From contig NZ_CP139348.1 in NCBI RefSeq assembly GCF_038561965.1, positions 1,612,001 through 1,676,000 on the forward strand: DNA of 64,000 bases. Direction: 5' to 3'. The notes beneath the pieces are model-generated. The model did no database searches, had not been told where the DNA came from, and was given only the letters and a program-made list of their open reading frames with translations. The DNA comes from Stutzerimonas stutzeri. Its GTDB lineage: Bacteria; Pseudomonadota; Gammaproteobacteria; Pseudomonadales; Pseudomonadaceae. The position numbers and the translations under genes were made by a program. Shown piece by piece: positions 8,560 to 16,706 of this stretch (positions are counted from its first letter, which is position 1; the number at the start of each line of letters is the position of its first letter).

Positions 8560-9153
8560 ATGAAGCTTTACGACCTGCCGCTATCCGGCAATTGCCACAA
8601 GGTTCGCCTGTTTCTCAGCCTGATCGGCCAGCCGGTCGAGCGGATACCGGTGAATCTGCTGGCGGGCGAGCACAAGCAGCCGGCGTTTCGTGAAATCAAC
8701 CCGCGCGGGCAGATTCCGGTACTGGAGGACGGCGAGCTTCGTCTGGGCGACTCTCAAGCGATTCTGGTCTATCTGGCCCAGCGTTATGCCAACGTGTGGT
8801 ATCCGCAGGACGCCGAGACTCAGGGGCGCATCGCCAACTGGCTGAGCTTTGCTGCCAACGAGGTGCAGCATGGTCCGGCTACGGTACGCCTGGGCAAGCT
8901 GTTCGGCCGGCCGATCGACGAACCGCTGGCGCAGGCACGTGCCGCCAGCGCCCTGCGCACGCTGGAGCGGCACCTCGCGCAACATGTCTGGCTGGCGCAG
9001 ACCAGCGAGCCGACCATCGCCGATATCGCCGTCTACCCCAACGTCGCGTTGGCTGGCGGAGGCGGGCTCGATCTGGCGGCATATCCGGCGCTGCAGGCCT
9101 GGTTCGGACGTATTCGTGCGCTGCCGGGCTATGTCGGCATGCCGGGGCTGTAG
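8560..9153 (+). CDS. Glutathione S-transferase family protein
   Basis: A 197-residue cytosolic GST. The thioredoxin-fold N-terminal domain (1-78) contains LPLSGNCHKVRLFLSLIG and the glutathione-binding cis-Pro segment GQIPVLEDGELRLGDSQAI. The C-terminal helical domain follows, with TIADIAVYPNVALAGGGGLDL. Such enzymes conjugate or reduce electrophiles with glutathione; the substrate is unknown. ATG 8560 is preferred over earlier in-frame codons because it begins the fold directly. Divergent from a TetR gene, so probably induced by an electrophile. Confidence 0.93.
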   Translation: MKLYDLPLSGNCHKVRLFLSLIGQPVERIPVNLLAGEHKQPAFREINPRGQIPVLEDGELRLGDSQAILVYLAQRYANVWYPQDAETQGRIANWLSFAANEVQHGPATVRLGKLFGRPIDEPLAQARAASALRTLERHLAQHVWLAQTSEPTIADIAVYPNVALAGGGGLDLAAYPALQAWFGRIRALPGYVGMPGL

Positions 9154-9158
9154 CCGTC

Positions 9159-9971
9159 ATGGCCGCGCAAATGGGCGGGATGCTGGCAGAGGGTATCCGG
9201 TTGCCGGGCAAGCGGATCGGCGTGTGGCTGTTGCTGGCTGTCGCTCTGGTTTTGCCACTGTCCGGCTCTGCCGACGAAGCGCAGGCCGCAGAGGGGCTGC
9301 GCTTCAGCCTGGTGAAGACTGCACAGAGCGAAAGTGGCGACTTCCTGCTGCGCCGGGGCGGTTGGCAACAAGCGCAGCCGGTCGAGCACGTCGCGATCCT
9401 GATCGAGCATCGCGGCAGCCGGCTGCTGTTCGGCACCGGACTGGGTCGGCAGATCGACACGCAGCTGGATGCTGAGCTGCCTTGGCGGATCAAGCGTTAC
9501 GGACCGGTTCGACCGGTGCGCGATCAGCTGGAAGGGGATGGGATCACGGTCGACCGTATCGTGCTGGGTTGCGTGCGTTGGGAGCATGCCTCGGGGCTGG
9601 CCGACTTTCCCGAGGTGCCAGTGCTGGCTAGCGCGCAAAGCCTGAGCTACCTGAGGGCGGCCACGCCACCCGCGGTGTTACCCAGCCAGTTTCGCCACCC
9701 GGTCCGCTGGCATTCGCTGCAGTTCCAGCCAAGGCCTTATCAGGGTTATGCGCAAAGTCTGGACCTGTACGGTGACGGACACCTGGTGCTGGTTCCGCTC
9801 GCCGGCCATGGCGCGGTCGGCCTGTTTCTGACGCTGGCCGATGGTCGTCGCTTCTTCTTTCGTGGTGACCAGCTCGGGCATGACGCAGAAGGCGCACCGG
9901 AGGGTGTTGTGGCTCTGCAGGATGGCAGCCAGCACGGCGCGCTGGGCGTCTATCCGCACTGGGTGCAGTGA
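9159..9971 (+). CDS. Metallo-beta-lactamase-fold-like exported protein, metal motif degenerate
   Basis: A 270-residue product with a hydrophobic N-terminal signal (GVWLLLAVALVLPLSGSADEA, cleaved near residue 40). The body resembles MBL-fold hydrolases: HVAILIEHRGSRLLFGTGLG, a region aligned with the HxHxDH motif, then LVPLAGHGAVGLFLTLADGRRFFFRGDQLGH. At the metal-binding position it reads GCVRWEHASGLADFPE, where active relatives have S-H-x-H-x-D-H-x-x-G, so the first His pair and the Asp are lost. A non-catalytic or differently liganded role follows. It begins 5 bases after the GST stop and may be co-transcribed with it. Confidence 0.75.
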   Translation: MAAQMGGMLAEGIRLPGKRIGVWLLLAVALVLPLSGSADEAQAAEGLRFSLVKTAQSESGDFLLRRGGWQQAQPVEHVAILIEHRGSRLLFGTGLGRQIDTQLDAELPWRIKRYGPVRPVRDQLEGDGITVDRIVLGCVRWEHASGLADFPEVPVLASAQSLSYLRAATPPAVLPSQFRHPVRWHSLQFQPRPYQGYAQSLDLYGDGHLVLVPLAGHGAVGLFLTLADGRRFFFRGDQLGHDAEGAPEGVVALQDGSQHGALGVYPHWVQ

Positions 9972-10080
9972 ACTGGAAAACTCAAAAATACCGCGCAGCC
10001 AAGTCGGATATAGGCGATGCTTAGCGCGAGGGACAAGCGTTCACGCGGCGCGCCATACGCCGGCCTCGATCGCTATCCCC

Positions 10081-11451
10081 ATGCCCAATGGCCGAAGTAG
10101 GTCTGCCGCCGTGAAGACGGATAGCTGCGCGCCCCTGGCGAGTGTCATCGATCTGCTGCTGGATGCCATCTGCGTTGTCGATGCGCAGGGTAACTTCGTT
10201 TACGTCAGCGCCGCCTGCGAGCGCATCTTCGGCTATACCCCTGACGAGATGCTCGGCAAGCGAATGATTGAGATGGTCTACCCGGAGGACCGGGCCCGGA
10301 CCATAGCGGCGGCGCAGGAAGTCATGGCCAGCCAGCCGCTGCTGCACTTCGAAAATCGCTATCTGCGCAAGGATGGCAGCGTGGTGCACATCATGTGGTC
10401 AGCCTGCTGGTCAACGGACAACAAGCTGCGTATCGGGGTGGCCCGTGACATCACCCAGCGCAAGCAGTCCGAAGCGATGCAGGCAGCGCTCTATTCGATT
10501 TCCGAGGCGGCTCACGGTGCGAAGGATCTCGCCGCTCTGTATCAGCAAATTCATCTGACCATCGCCAAGTTGTTGCCGCTGGATGATTTCATCGTAGCCA
10601 TTCGTGATCTCGCCAGCGGCGAACTGACCTATCCCTACCAGGCGCTGGCGCTCGACTCGCTCGGCGCACCGCCGGAGCCGGGACGGTCGCTGTGCTTCTC
10701 CGTCCTGCATGGTCGACAAGCGCTGCGTTTCAATGCCGAATCGCTGTCCGCGTTGGCGCTGCCCTTGGACGCGGCCGATGCGGTTGCCTGGTGGCTGGGT
10801 GTGCCGCTGAATTCGAGCGAGGGGGCGATTGGCGTGTTGCTGTTGAAAAGCAGCACAGCACCCTATTCCGAGAAGGATCAGGAGTTGCTGCAGTTCGTCT
10901 CCACCCAGGTGGTCACGGCCATCGAGCGCCAGCAGCTGTATGCACGGCTGCATCGTATGGCGCAGTACGACGAACTCACTGGGCTGCCGAATCGAGCCTG
11001 CTTCCGTGACCGTCTGGAGACGGCACTGGCAAGGGTGCGGCGCAATGGTGGGCGAATCGCCTTGCTCTACGTAGACCTCGACCGTTTCAAGCAGGTCAAC
11101 GATACCTACGGGCATGGCGGCGGTGATCAGCTGCTGCGCGCCGTTGCCGACCGCCTGACATTCTGTGTGCGCGACACCGATACGGTGGCGCGCCTGGGCG
11201 GCGACGAATTCGTCGTGCTGCTCGAAAGCATCGTCGAGCCGGAGGATGCCCAGCGTGTGGTCGAGAAGATCCGAAATGCCTTCGCGCAGCCGATGCTGAT
11301 CGTGGAGCACAGCATTGATATTGACTTGAGCATCGGCACCGCCCTTTATCCGGAGGATGGTGAGGCGGAGATGCAGCTGCTCAAGCAGGCCGATGAGCGT
11401 ATGTACCGGATGAAGGCCCGCAGCGGTCAGGAACCGGTCGATTGCGATTGA
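10081..11451 (+). CDS. PAS-GAF-GGDEF diguanylate cyclase
   Basis: A soluble, predicted cytoplasmic protein of about 456 residues that would make cyclic di-GMP. Order: PAS domain (about 17-135, LLDAICVVDAQGNFVYVSAA, RYLRKDGSVVHIMWSACW), a GAF-like sensor region (about 140-285), then the GGDEF domain. The catalytic motif GGDEF is intact (373-377), and an RxxD inhibitory site (RDTD, 364-367) lies five residues before it, so product inhibition is expected. There is no EAL domain or membrane helix. The start is uncertain: ATG 10081 was chosen, GTG 10111 is possible, and the frame extends upstream without recognisable sequence. Confidence 0.9.
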   Translation: MPNGRSRSAAVKTDSCAPLASVIDLLLDAICVVDAQGNFVYVSAACERIFGYTPDEMLGKRMIEMVYPEDRARTIAAAQEVMASQPLLHFENRYLRKDGSVVHIMWSACWSTDNKLRIGVARDITQRKQSEAMQAALYSISEAAHGAKDLAALYQQIHLTIAKLLPLDDFIVAIRDLASGELTYPYQALALDSLGAPPEPGRSLCFSVLHGRQALRFNAESLSALALPLDAADAVAWWLGVPLNSSEGAIGVLLLKSSTAPYSEKDQELLQFVSTQVVTAIERQQLYARLHRMAQYDELTGLPNRACFRDRLETALARVRRNGGRIALLYVDLDRFKQVNDTYGHGGGDQLLRAVADRLTFCVRDTDTVARLGGDEFVVLLESIVEPEDAQRVVEKIRNAFAQPMLIVEHSIDIDLSIGTALYPEDGEAEMQLLKQADERMYRMKARSGQEPVDCD

Positions 11452-11466
11452 ACTCGACGGTGTTCC

Positions 11467-12876
11467 TCAAAAAGACTTCAGCATCCTCCCGAGCAACTCC
11501 ATCGCCTGCTCGCTGCGCGCATCCCATGGGTGGCCGTGATTCAGCCGCGCGCAGTTGCGAAAGCGCTGAGTCGCCGAGAAGATCGGCCCCGGCGCCAGGC
11601 TGATGCCCTGAGCCAACGCCAGTTGCAGCAGCTGCAGCGAATCCACCTGCTCTGGGAATTCGAACCACAGAAAATACCCACCGCTGGGTCGCGTCACTCG
11701 CGTGCTGGCCGGGAAATGCCGGGCGGCGGAGGCGAGCATTGCACCCTGCTGCATTTCCAGCGCATGACGCAGTTTGCGCAGATGGCGGTCATAGCCGCCG
11801 TGCTGCAGATAGTCGGCGATAGCGGCCTGCGCTGGCACGGATGGCGAGATGGTTGTCATCAGCTTGAGCCGGGCGATCTGCTCGGCATAGCGCCCCCCTG
11901 CGACCCAGCCGATCCGATAGCCGGGCGCCAGGCTCTTGGAGAAAGAGCCGCAGTGCATCACCAGGCCTTCACGGTCATGGCTCTTCACTGGTTTGGGCGG
12001 CTCACGGGTGAAGTACAGCTCGGCGTAGACGTCATCCTCGATCATCGGCACCTGATAGCGCTGCAGCAGATCGTAGAGTTGCTGCTTCTTCACTTCGCCC
12101 ATGCTGGCGCCCAGCGGGTTTTGCAGACTGCTCATGAACCAGCACGCCTTGATCGGCAGGTGTGCGAGGCGGTCGGCGAGGATGTCGAGGTCAATGCCTT
12201 CGCGTGGGTGGACCGGGATCTCCACCGCTTTGAGCTTGAGCCGCTCCAGCACCTGCAGCGTGGCGTAAAACGCCGGTGCCTCGATGGCGACCAGATCGCC
12301 AGGCTCGGTCACCACCTGCAGGCAGAGATTCAGCGCCTCCATCGCACCGGTGGTGATCACCAGTTCGTCCATCGGCAGCATCACGCCGCTGACCATGTAG
12401 CGCAGGGCAATTTGCCGGCGCAGGTCCGGATTGCCGGCGGTCATTTCGGCGATCACCTCGCGGGCCGGCATGTCCCGCACGCTTTGCGCCATGGAGCGCG
12501 CCAGACGTTGCAGCGGAAACAGTTCAGGACTGGGAAAGGCCGAACCGAAGGGCACCGTGGCCGGATCGCGCAGGGAGGCGAGCACTGAGAAAACCAGTTC
12601 GCTGACGCCTACGTCTGTGGTTTCAGGCGGTCGCAGGCTGATGTCCGGCTCGTGCAGCGGGCGCTTGGCATGTTCGCGGACGAAGTAGCCCGAGCGAGCC
12701 CGGGCCTGAATCAGCCCGCGGTCCTCCAGCAGGTAGTAGGCCTGGAACACGGTTGACGGGCTGACGCCGTAGGTGCGGCTGGCGTGGCGCACCGAGGGCA
12801 CCTTTTCGCCGGGGGCGAGCACGCCGGTGCGGATCAGCTCGGCAATCTCGTCGGCGAATTTCTCGTAGCGTTTCAT
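11467..12876 (-). CDS. MocR-type GntR/aminotransferase transcriptional regulator
   Basis: A PLP-dependent regulator of about 469 residues with an N-terminal GntR winged helix (VPSVRHASRTYGVSPSTVFQ) fused to a fold-type I aminotransferase domain. The cofactor lysine is in GSFSKSLAPGYRIGW. Other aminotransferase marks are SLQNPLGASM and MIEDDVYAELYF. MocR proteins sense PLP-linked ligands and regulate neighbouring metabolic genes; no obvious aminotransferase-pathway gene adjoins this one. Two tandem ATGs (12876, 12879) and a third at 12903 are possible starts; 12876 begins directly at MKRYEKFADEIAELI. Confidence 0.9.
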   Translation of the reverse strand: MKRYEKFADEIAELIRTGVLAPGEKVPSVRHASRTYGVSPSTVFQAYYLLEDRGLIQARARSGYFVREHAKRPLHEPDISLRPPETTDVGVSELVFSVLASLRDPATVPFGSAFPSPELFPLQRLARSMAQSVRDMPAREVIAEMTAGNPDLRRQIALRYMVSGVMLPMDELVITTGAMEALNLCLQVVTEPGDLVAIEAPAFYATLQVLERLKLKAVEIPVHPREGIDLDILADRLAHLPIKACWFMSSLQNPLGASMGEVKKQQLYDLLQRYQVPMIEDDVYAELYFTREPPKPVKSHDREGLVMHCGSFSKSLAPGYRIGWVAGGRYAEQIARLKLMTTISPSVPAQAAIADYLQHGGYDRHLRKLRHALEMQQGAMLASAARHFPASTRVTRPSGGYFLWFEFPEQVDSLQLLQLALAQGISLAPGPIFSATQRFRNCARLNHGHPWDARSEQAMELLGRMLKSF

Positions 12877-12910
12877 CATGTCCGGGCCGTGGCGGTTGGG
12901 CATGGCCAGT

Positions 12911-14329
12911 CTACTGGCGCAACGCCCCGATGGGTGCGACGAAGGTGCTCGGCGTGCTCACTCGGCTGCTTGGATCGGCCAGGTCGCTGACCTCGAAACG
13001 CACGTTGCGGCTGAAGTCCCGGGCATTGTCGAGCAACGCGATGCTGACCGGCAGGTCGGCAATTTCACCTGCGGCCAGGCTGATTTCACGCGGGCCTTGC
13101 AACTCGAACGGCCCGCTCTCCAGTCCGAGCACATAGCGGCGCGGCTGCTGGGTCTTGTTGATCAGTTTGAGCCGATACATGTTCTCGATCTGCCCCTGCA
13201 TGTTCTCGCGGTAGAGGGTGCGGTCGCGGGTGACGTCCAGCTGCAACTGCGGCCGGGCCTCGAGCGCCCAGATGAAGGCAGCGATCATCGCCGTCATCGC
13301 CACCGCATAACCGATCAGACGAGGGCGGAAGAGGCGTGTGGCGCCACCCTGCAGGGCACGTTCGGAGGTGTAGCGCAGCAGGCCTCGAGCGTAACCCATC
13401 CGGTCCATGACGCTGTCGCACACGTCGATGCACGCGCCGCAGCTGATGCAATCCAACTGCAGACCGTCGCGGATGTCGATGCCGGTGGGGCAGACCTGTA
13501 CGCATAGTGTGCAGTCCACGCAATCGCCGAGGTTCTGCGCACGCGGGTCACTGCCCTTGCGCCGCGCGCCACGGTTTTCGCCCCGCGTGGCGTCGTATGA
13601 AACCAGCAGCGTATCGGCATCGAACATCACGCTCTGGAAGCGCGAATAGGGGCACATGTGCAGGCACACCTGCTCGCGCAGCCAGCCGGCGTTGATATAG
13701 GTCGCGGCAGTGAAGAACAGCAACCAGAAAGCAGTCGTCGCGCCGAGCTCAAGGTGTACAAGGTCGCCCAGCAATTCGCGCACCGGCGTGAAATAGCCGA
13801 CGAAAGCCAGTGCGGTCGCCAGGCTGATAGCCAGCCAAAGCGTGTGTTTGGCAGTGCGGCGTAGCAGCTTGATGGGCTGCCAGGGCGCCGCGTCGAGCTT
13901 GATGCGCTGCAGACGATCGCCCTCGGTGACCTTTTCCACCCACATGAACATCCAGGTCCAGCTGCTCTGCGGGCAGGCGTAGCCGCACCAGATGCGCCCG
14001 GCCAGCACGGTTATGAAGAACAGGCCGAACGCGGCGATGATCAGGATTGCTGAGAGCAGGATGAAATCCTGTGGCCAGAAGGTGGCACCGAAGATGTGAA
14101 ACTGCTGGCGGTCCAGATCCCAGAGCACCGCCTGGCGTCCGTCCCAGTTCAGCCACACGGTGCCGAAATAGAGCAGCATCAGCAGGCCGCCGCCCAACAG
14201 GCGCAGATTGCGGAAACGCCCGCTGAAGCTGCGCGTATGAATGGGCCCGCCGCTTTGAGCGGGTGTCAGGCGGATCGGTTGGCTGGGATCAACGGTTTCG
14301 ATGATCTGCGCGGGTATGCGGTCGGTCAT
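12911..14329 (-). CDS. ccoG: Cytochrome c oxidase accessory protein CcoG
   Basis: CcoG (FixG/RdxA) is a membrane ferredoxin-like protein of 472 residues that reduces copper for cbb3 oxidase assembly. Visible features are several membrane helices in the first 230 residues, the CGYACPQSSWTWMFMWVEKV segment, and two [4Fe-4S] clusters in CVDCTLCVQVCPTGI and CISCGACIDVCDSV. A further helix and a C-terminal immunoglobulin-like domain follow. ATG 14329 (MTDRIPAQ) is preferred, with GGGG about 10 bases upstream. It is not next to ccoNOQP here; its neighbours are a MocR regulator and lrgA. Confidence 0.94.
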   Translation of the reverse strand: MTDRIPAQIIETVDPSQPIRLTPAQSGGPIHTRSFSGRFRNLRLLGGGLLMLLYFGTVWLNWDGRQAVLWDLDRQQFHIFGATFWPQDFILLSAILIIAAFGLFFITVLAGRIWCGYACPQSSWTWMFMWVEKVTEGDRLQRIKLDAAPWQPIKLLRRTAKHTLWLAISLATALAFVGYFTPVRELLGDLVHLELGATTAFWLLFFTAATYINAGWLREQVCLHMCPYSRFQSVMFDADTLLVSYDATRGENRGARRKGSDPRAQNLGDCVDCTLCVQVCPTGIDIRDGLQLDCISCGACIDVCDSVMDRMGYARGLLRYTSERALQGGATRLFRPRLIGYAVAMTAMIAAFIWALEARPQLQLDVTRDRTLYRENMQGQIENMYRLKLINKTQQPRRYVLGLESGPFELQGPREISLAAGEIADLPVSIALLDNARDFSRNVRFEVSDLADPSSRVSTPSTFVAPIGALRQ

Positions 14330-14630
14330 TAGGCTTCGCCCCATAGGCATTTCAGGCGAAGCGGATGATCCCTGCCGATGGTGTTGCATAACAGACTCAG
14401 ATGAACAGCCAAAATACGGATCAGATGAGCATCGGTTGCCTGCTCGGAAACGGCTTCGGACAATGGGTTGACCTGTATCAGTGGAACGTTTCGGGATTGG
14501 CTGATCTGCTTTTTTAGCGCCAATCTGCATCTGTTGCGCTGCTGCGAACGCAGCCATAGTCGAAACCTTTTGCCACGCACTGAGGAGCTGTCGTCATGAT
14601 TTCTGACCTGCCGCCAATGGAGCACCGCCG
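14330..14630. other. Intergenic region between ccoG and lrgA
   Basis: About 300 bases between two divergently transcribed genes. It should contain both promoters. Besides the FNR/ANR-like site described separately I see no ORF with recognisable sequence, no RNA gene and no repeat. Confidence 0.6.
14468..14481. promoter_or_regulatory. Possible ANR/FNR box upstream of ccoG
   Basis: TTGAC-CTGT-ATCAG matches the ANR/FNR consensus TTGAT-N4-ATCAA at 8 of 10 defined positions. It lies about 139 bases from the ccoG start codon. cbb3 oxidase genes are commonly ANR-controlled, so the site is plausible, but the match is imperfect and the distance fairly long. Confidence 0.4.
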
Positions 14631-14996
14631 ATGATTCTCAAGGGCCTGACCTGGCTGGTGCTGCTGCAACTGCTCGGCAATCTGATCAATCTCGTACTGC
14701 TGCCGGCGTTGCCGGGGCCGATCATCGGCATGCTGTTGCTGTTCGGCCTGTTGCTGTTGCGTCGTAGCATTCCCGAGTCGCTGGAGAAGACCGCGGCGCT
14801 GTTACTGCAGTACCTGCCACTGCTGCTGATCGTGCCCGCAGCCGGGATCATGACCAGTGGCGCCGCGCTGCTGGACGACCTGCCGGCCATCGCCGCCGGG
14901 TTGGTGCTGTCCCTGCTGATCACTGTGCCGTTCTGCGGCTGGCTGATGCAGCGGCTGATTCGTCGGCTCGACCTCAAGCGGGAGGATCAGGCATGA
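14631..14996 (+). CDS. LrgA/CidA family membrane protein
   Basis: A 121-residue protein with four predicted membrane helices (about 5-25, 28-47, 60-80, 88-108) of the CidA/LrgA holin-like family. The core LPGPIIGMLLLFGLLLLR is characteristic. In other bacteria LrgA/LrgB pairs act in control of murein hydrolase export or, more recently, in small-molecule transport. It overlaps the following LrgB gene by four bases (ATGA), which is typical of the pair. Confidence 0.9.
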   Translation: MILKGLTWLVLLQLLGNLINLVLLPALPGPIIGMLLLFGLLLLRRSIPESLEKTAALLLQYLPLLLIVPAAGIMTSGAALLDDLPAIAAGLVLSLLITVPFCGWLMQRLIRRLDLKREDQA

Positions 14997-15703
14997 CGGT
15001 TCTCGACTGGCGCACGGCCTGGGCGGCCGTTGTGGTGCATCCGCTGTTCGCCGTAGCGCTGACGCTGATCGCATTCCAGCTCGCGCTGATGCTCTACCGG
15101 CGCAGCGGCTGGTTGGTTCTGCAGCCGGTGATGATCGGCATGCTCCTGGTGGTTGGCACGCTGACCCTGGTGGATCTGGACTACGCGCGCTACCGCGAGG
15201 GAGCCTCGTTGATCGCGATGTTGTTGGGGCCTGCAACCGTGGCGCTGGCGGTGCCGTTGCATCGCCACCTCAAACGGATTCAGCAGTTGTTCTGGCCTAT
15301 CGTCATCACCCTGGCGATCGGCGGTGTGCTTAGCGTGGTGCTGACGCTGATGATTGCCTGGGCATTGGGCGCGCAGCTGCCAGTGCTGATGAGCCTGGCG
15401 CCGAAGTCGGCAACCATGCCGATCGCCATGCTGGTGGCCGAGCAGCTTGGCGGCTTGGCCTCGCTGGCGGCGGTGTTCGTCATGCTTACCGGTGTCATCG
15501 GCACGGCACTGGGGCCGCTGTTGCTGCGTTGGGCTGGCGTCGATCATCCCGCCGCACGCGGCCTCAGTTATGGCATCAATGCGCACGCCATCGGTACGGC
15601 ACGCGCGCTGGAGGAGGGCGATGAATGCGGTGCCTTCGCGGCGCTGGGGATGAGCTTGCTGGGCATACTTATCGCACTGTTGCTGCCTTTCGCCCTCGGT
15701 TGA
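14993..15703 (+). CDS. LrgB/CidB family membrane protein
   Basis: A 236-residue LrgB (YohK) family protein with about six to eight membrane helices. Family motifs include LSLAPKSATMPIAMLVAEQLGG and the C-terminal ARGLSYGINAHAIGTARALE, followed by GAFAALGMSLLGILIALL. It is translationally coupled to lrgA through an ATGA overlap. The pair is full length. Its physiological role in Pseudomonas is not settled. Confidence 0.92.
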   Translation: MTVLDWRTAWAAVVVHPLFAVALTLIAFQLALMLYRRSGWLVLQPVMIGMLLVVGTLTLVDLDYARYREGASLIAMLLGPATVALAVPLHRHLKRIQQLFWPIVITLAIGGVLSVVLTLMIAWALGAQLPVLMSLAPKSATMPIAMLVAEQLGGLASLAAVFVMLTGVIGTALGPLLLRWAGVDHPAARGLSYGINAHAIGTARALEEGDECGAFAALGMSLLGILIALLLPFALG

Positions 15704-15726
15704 ATCTCTGCCCGCAGTGTTCCTGA

Positions 15727-15753
15727 TGAAGCGCACGAATTACGGGCGCTTCA
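15727..15753. terminator. Hairpin downstream of lrgB
   Basis: TGAAGCGC (15727-15734) pairs perfectly with GCGCTTCA (15746-15753) around an 11-base loop, 24 bases after the lrgB stop. There is no T-run, so it may be a Rho-assisted end or RNA-stabilising hairpin rather than a simple intrinsic terminator. Confidence 0.4.
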
Positions 15754-15835
15754 GCCCTCACGTGGTACTGGCTAGCGCCCGGTCCGACCCGTTAAAGTAG
15801 GCGGCGGTCGCTTGACCGTGCACAGGGTGCAAACC

Positions 15836-16627
15836 ATGAAATTGCGGATGTTCCAGGTCGATGCTTTTACCGCTGAACGTTTCCGGGGCAATCCCGCGGC
15901 GGTGATCCCCCTGCAAGCCTGGCTGTCGGATGAGTTGATGCAAGCCATCGCCGCCGAAAACAACCTTTCCGAAACCGCCTTCTTCGTGCGCGAAGCGGAC
16001 GGGGCGTTTCACATCCGCTGGTTTTCGCCGCTTACCGAAATCGATTTTTGCGGGCACGCCACCCTGGCCAGCGCTTTCGTGCTGCTGGAAGCGGGCCTGG
16101 CGCAGGCTCCGCTGGTTTTCCGCGCTGCCGCCGTGGGCGATCTGAGCGTGCAGCGTCGGGCTGACGGCCTGCTGGAAATGAGCTTCCCCAACCGCGCGCC
16201 AGAGCCGGTTGCCGAACCGCCGGCGGCATTGTTGCAGGGGCTTGGATGCAAGCCAGACGCCGTGCTGCGCAACCAGCAGGCCTGGTTCGCCGTCTACCGC
16301 GACGAACAGCAGGTGCGCATGTTGACGCCTGACCTCGAGCCGCTGCGCATGCTGGCGCCGCTGGATGTAGTGGTGACCGCGCCAGGGCGCGAACAGGATT
16401 TCGTCTCGCGTTACTTCTGGCCGGCCAATGGCGGTGCCGAAGATCCGGTGACCGGTTCCATCCATGCCGGGCTCGCGCCTTATTGGGCCGAGCGACTGGG
16501 CCGCAATGAACTGGTGGCGCTGCAGGCGTCGGCGCGTAGCGGCATCCTGCACTGCCGGGTCGAGGCGGATCGGGTGATGGTGGCCGGCCAGGCCGTGCTT
16601 TATCTCGACGGCACCATCGAACTTTAA
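15836..16627 (+). CDS. PhzF family isomerase/epimerase-like protein
   Basis: A 263-residue PhzF/YddE-type protein with the diaminopimelate-epimerase-like double fold. Motifs: VDAFTAERFRGNPAAVIPL, AAENNLSETAFFV with the likely catalytic Glu, FSPLTEIDFCGHATLASAFV, and GGAEDPVTGSIHAGLAPYW. Members isomerise small acids, but most are of unknown substrate; there are no other phenazine genes here, so phenazine synthesis is not implied. ATG 15836 was chosen over an upstream in-frame TTG (15812). Confidence 0.92.
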   Translation: MKLRMFQVDAFTAERFRGNPAAVIPLQAWLSDELMQAIAAENNLSETAFFVREADGAFHIRWFSPLTEIDFCGHATLASAFVLLEAGLAQAPLVFRAAAVGDLSVQRRADGLLEMSFPNRAPEPVAEPPAALLQGLGCKPDAVLRNQQAWFAVYRDEQQVRMLTPDLEPLRMLAPLDVVVTAPGREQDFVSRYFWPANGGAEDPVTGSIHAGLAPYWAERLGRNELVALQASARSGILHCRVEADRVMVAGQAVLYLDGTIEL

Positions 16628-16706
16628 AAGACCTTTCTTCATGCATTGCGGGCGGCCGGGAGTCGGCGCGATGGGTGTGCCTGTGTGTGGCTGATCGATT
16701 CAACCA

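Noticed and set aside
15812..15835. TTG start extending the PhzF-like protein by eight residues
   Set aside because: The family begins at MKLRMFQVDAF, encoded from ATG 15836; the extension has no conservation that I recall.
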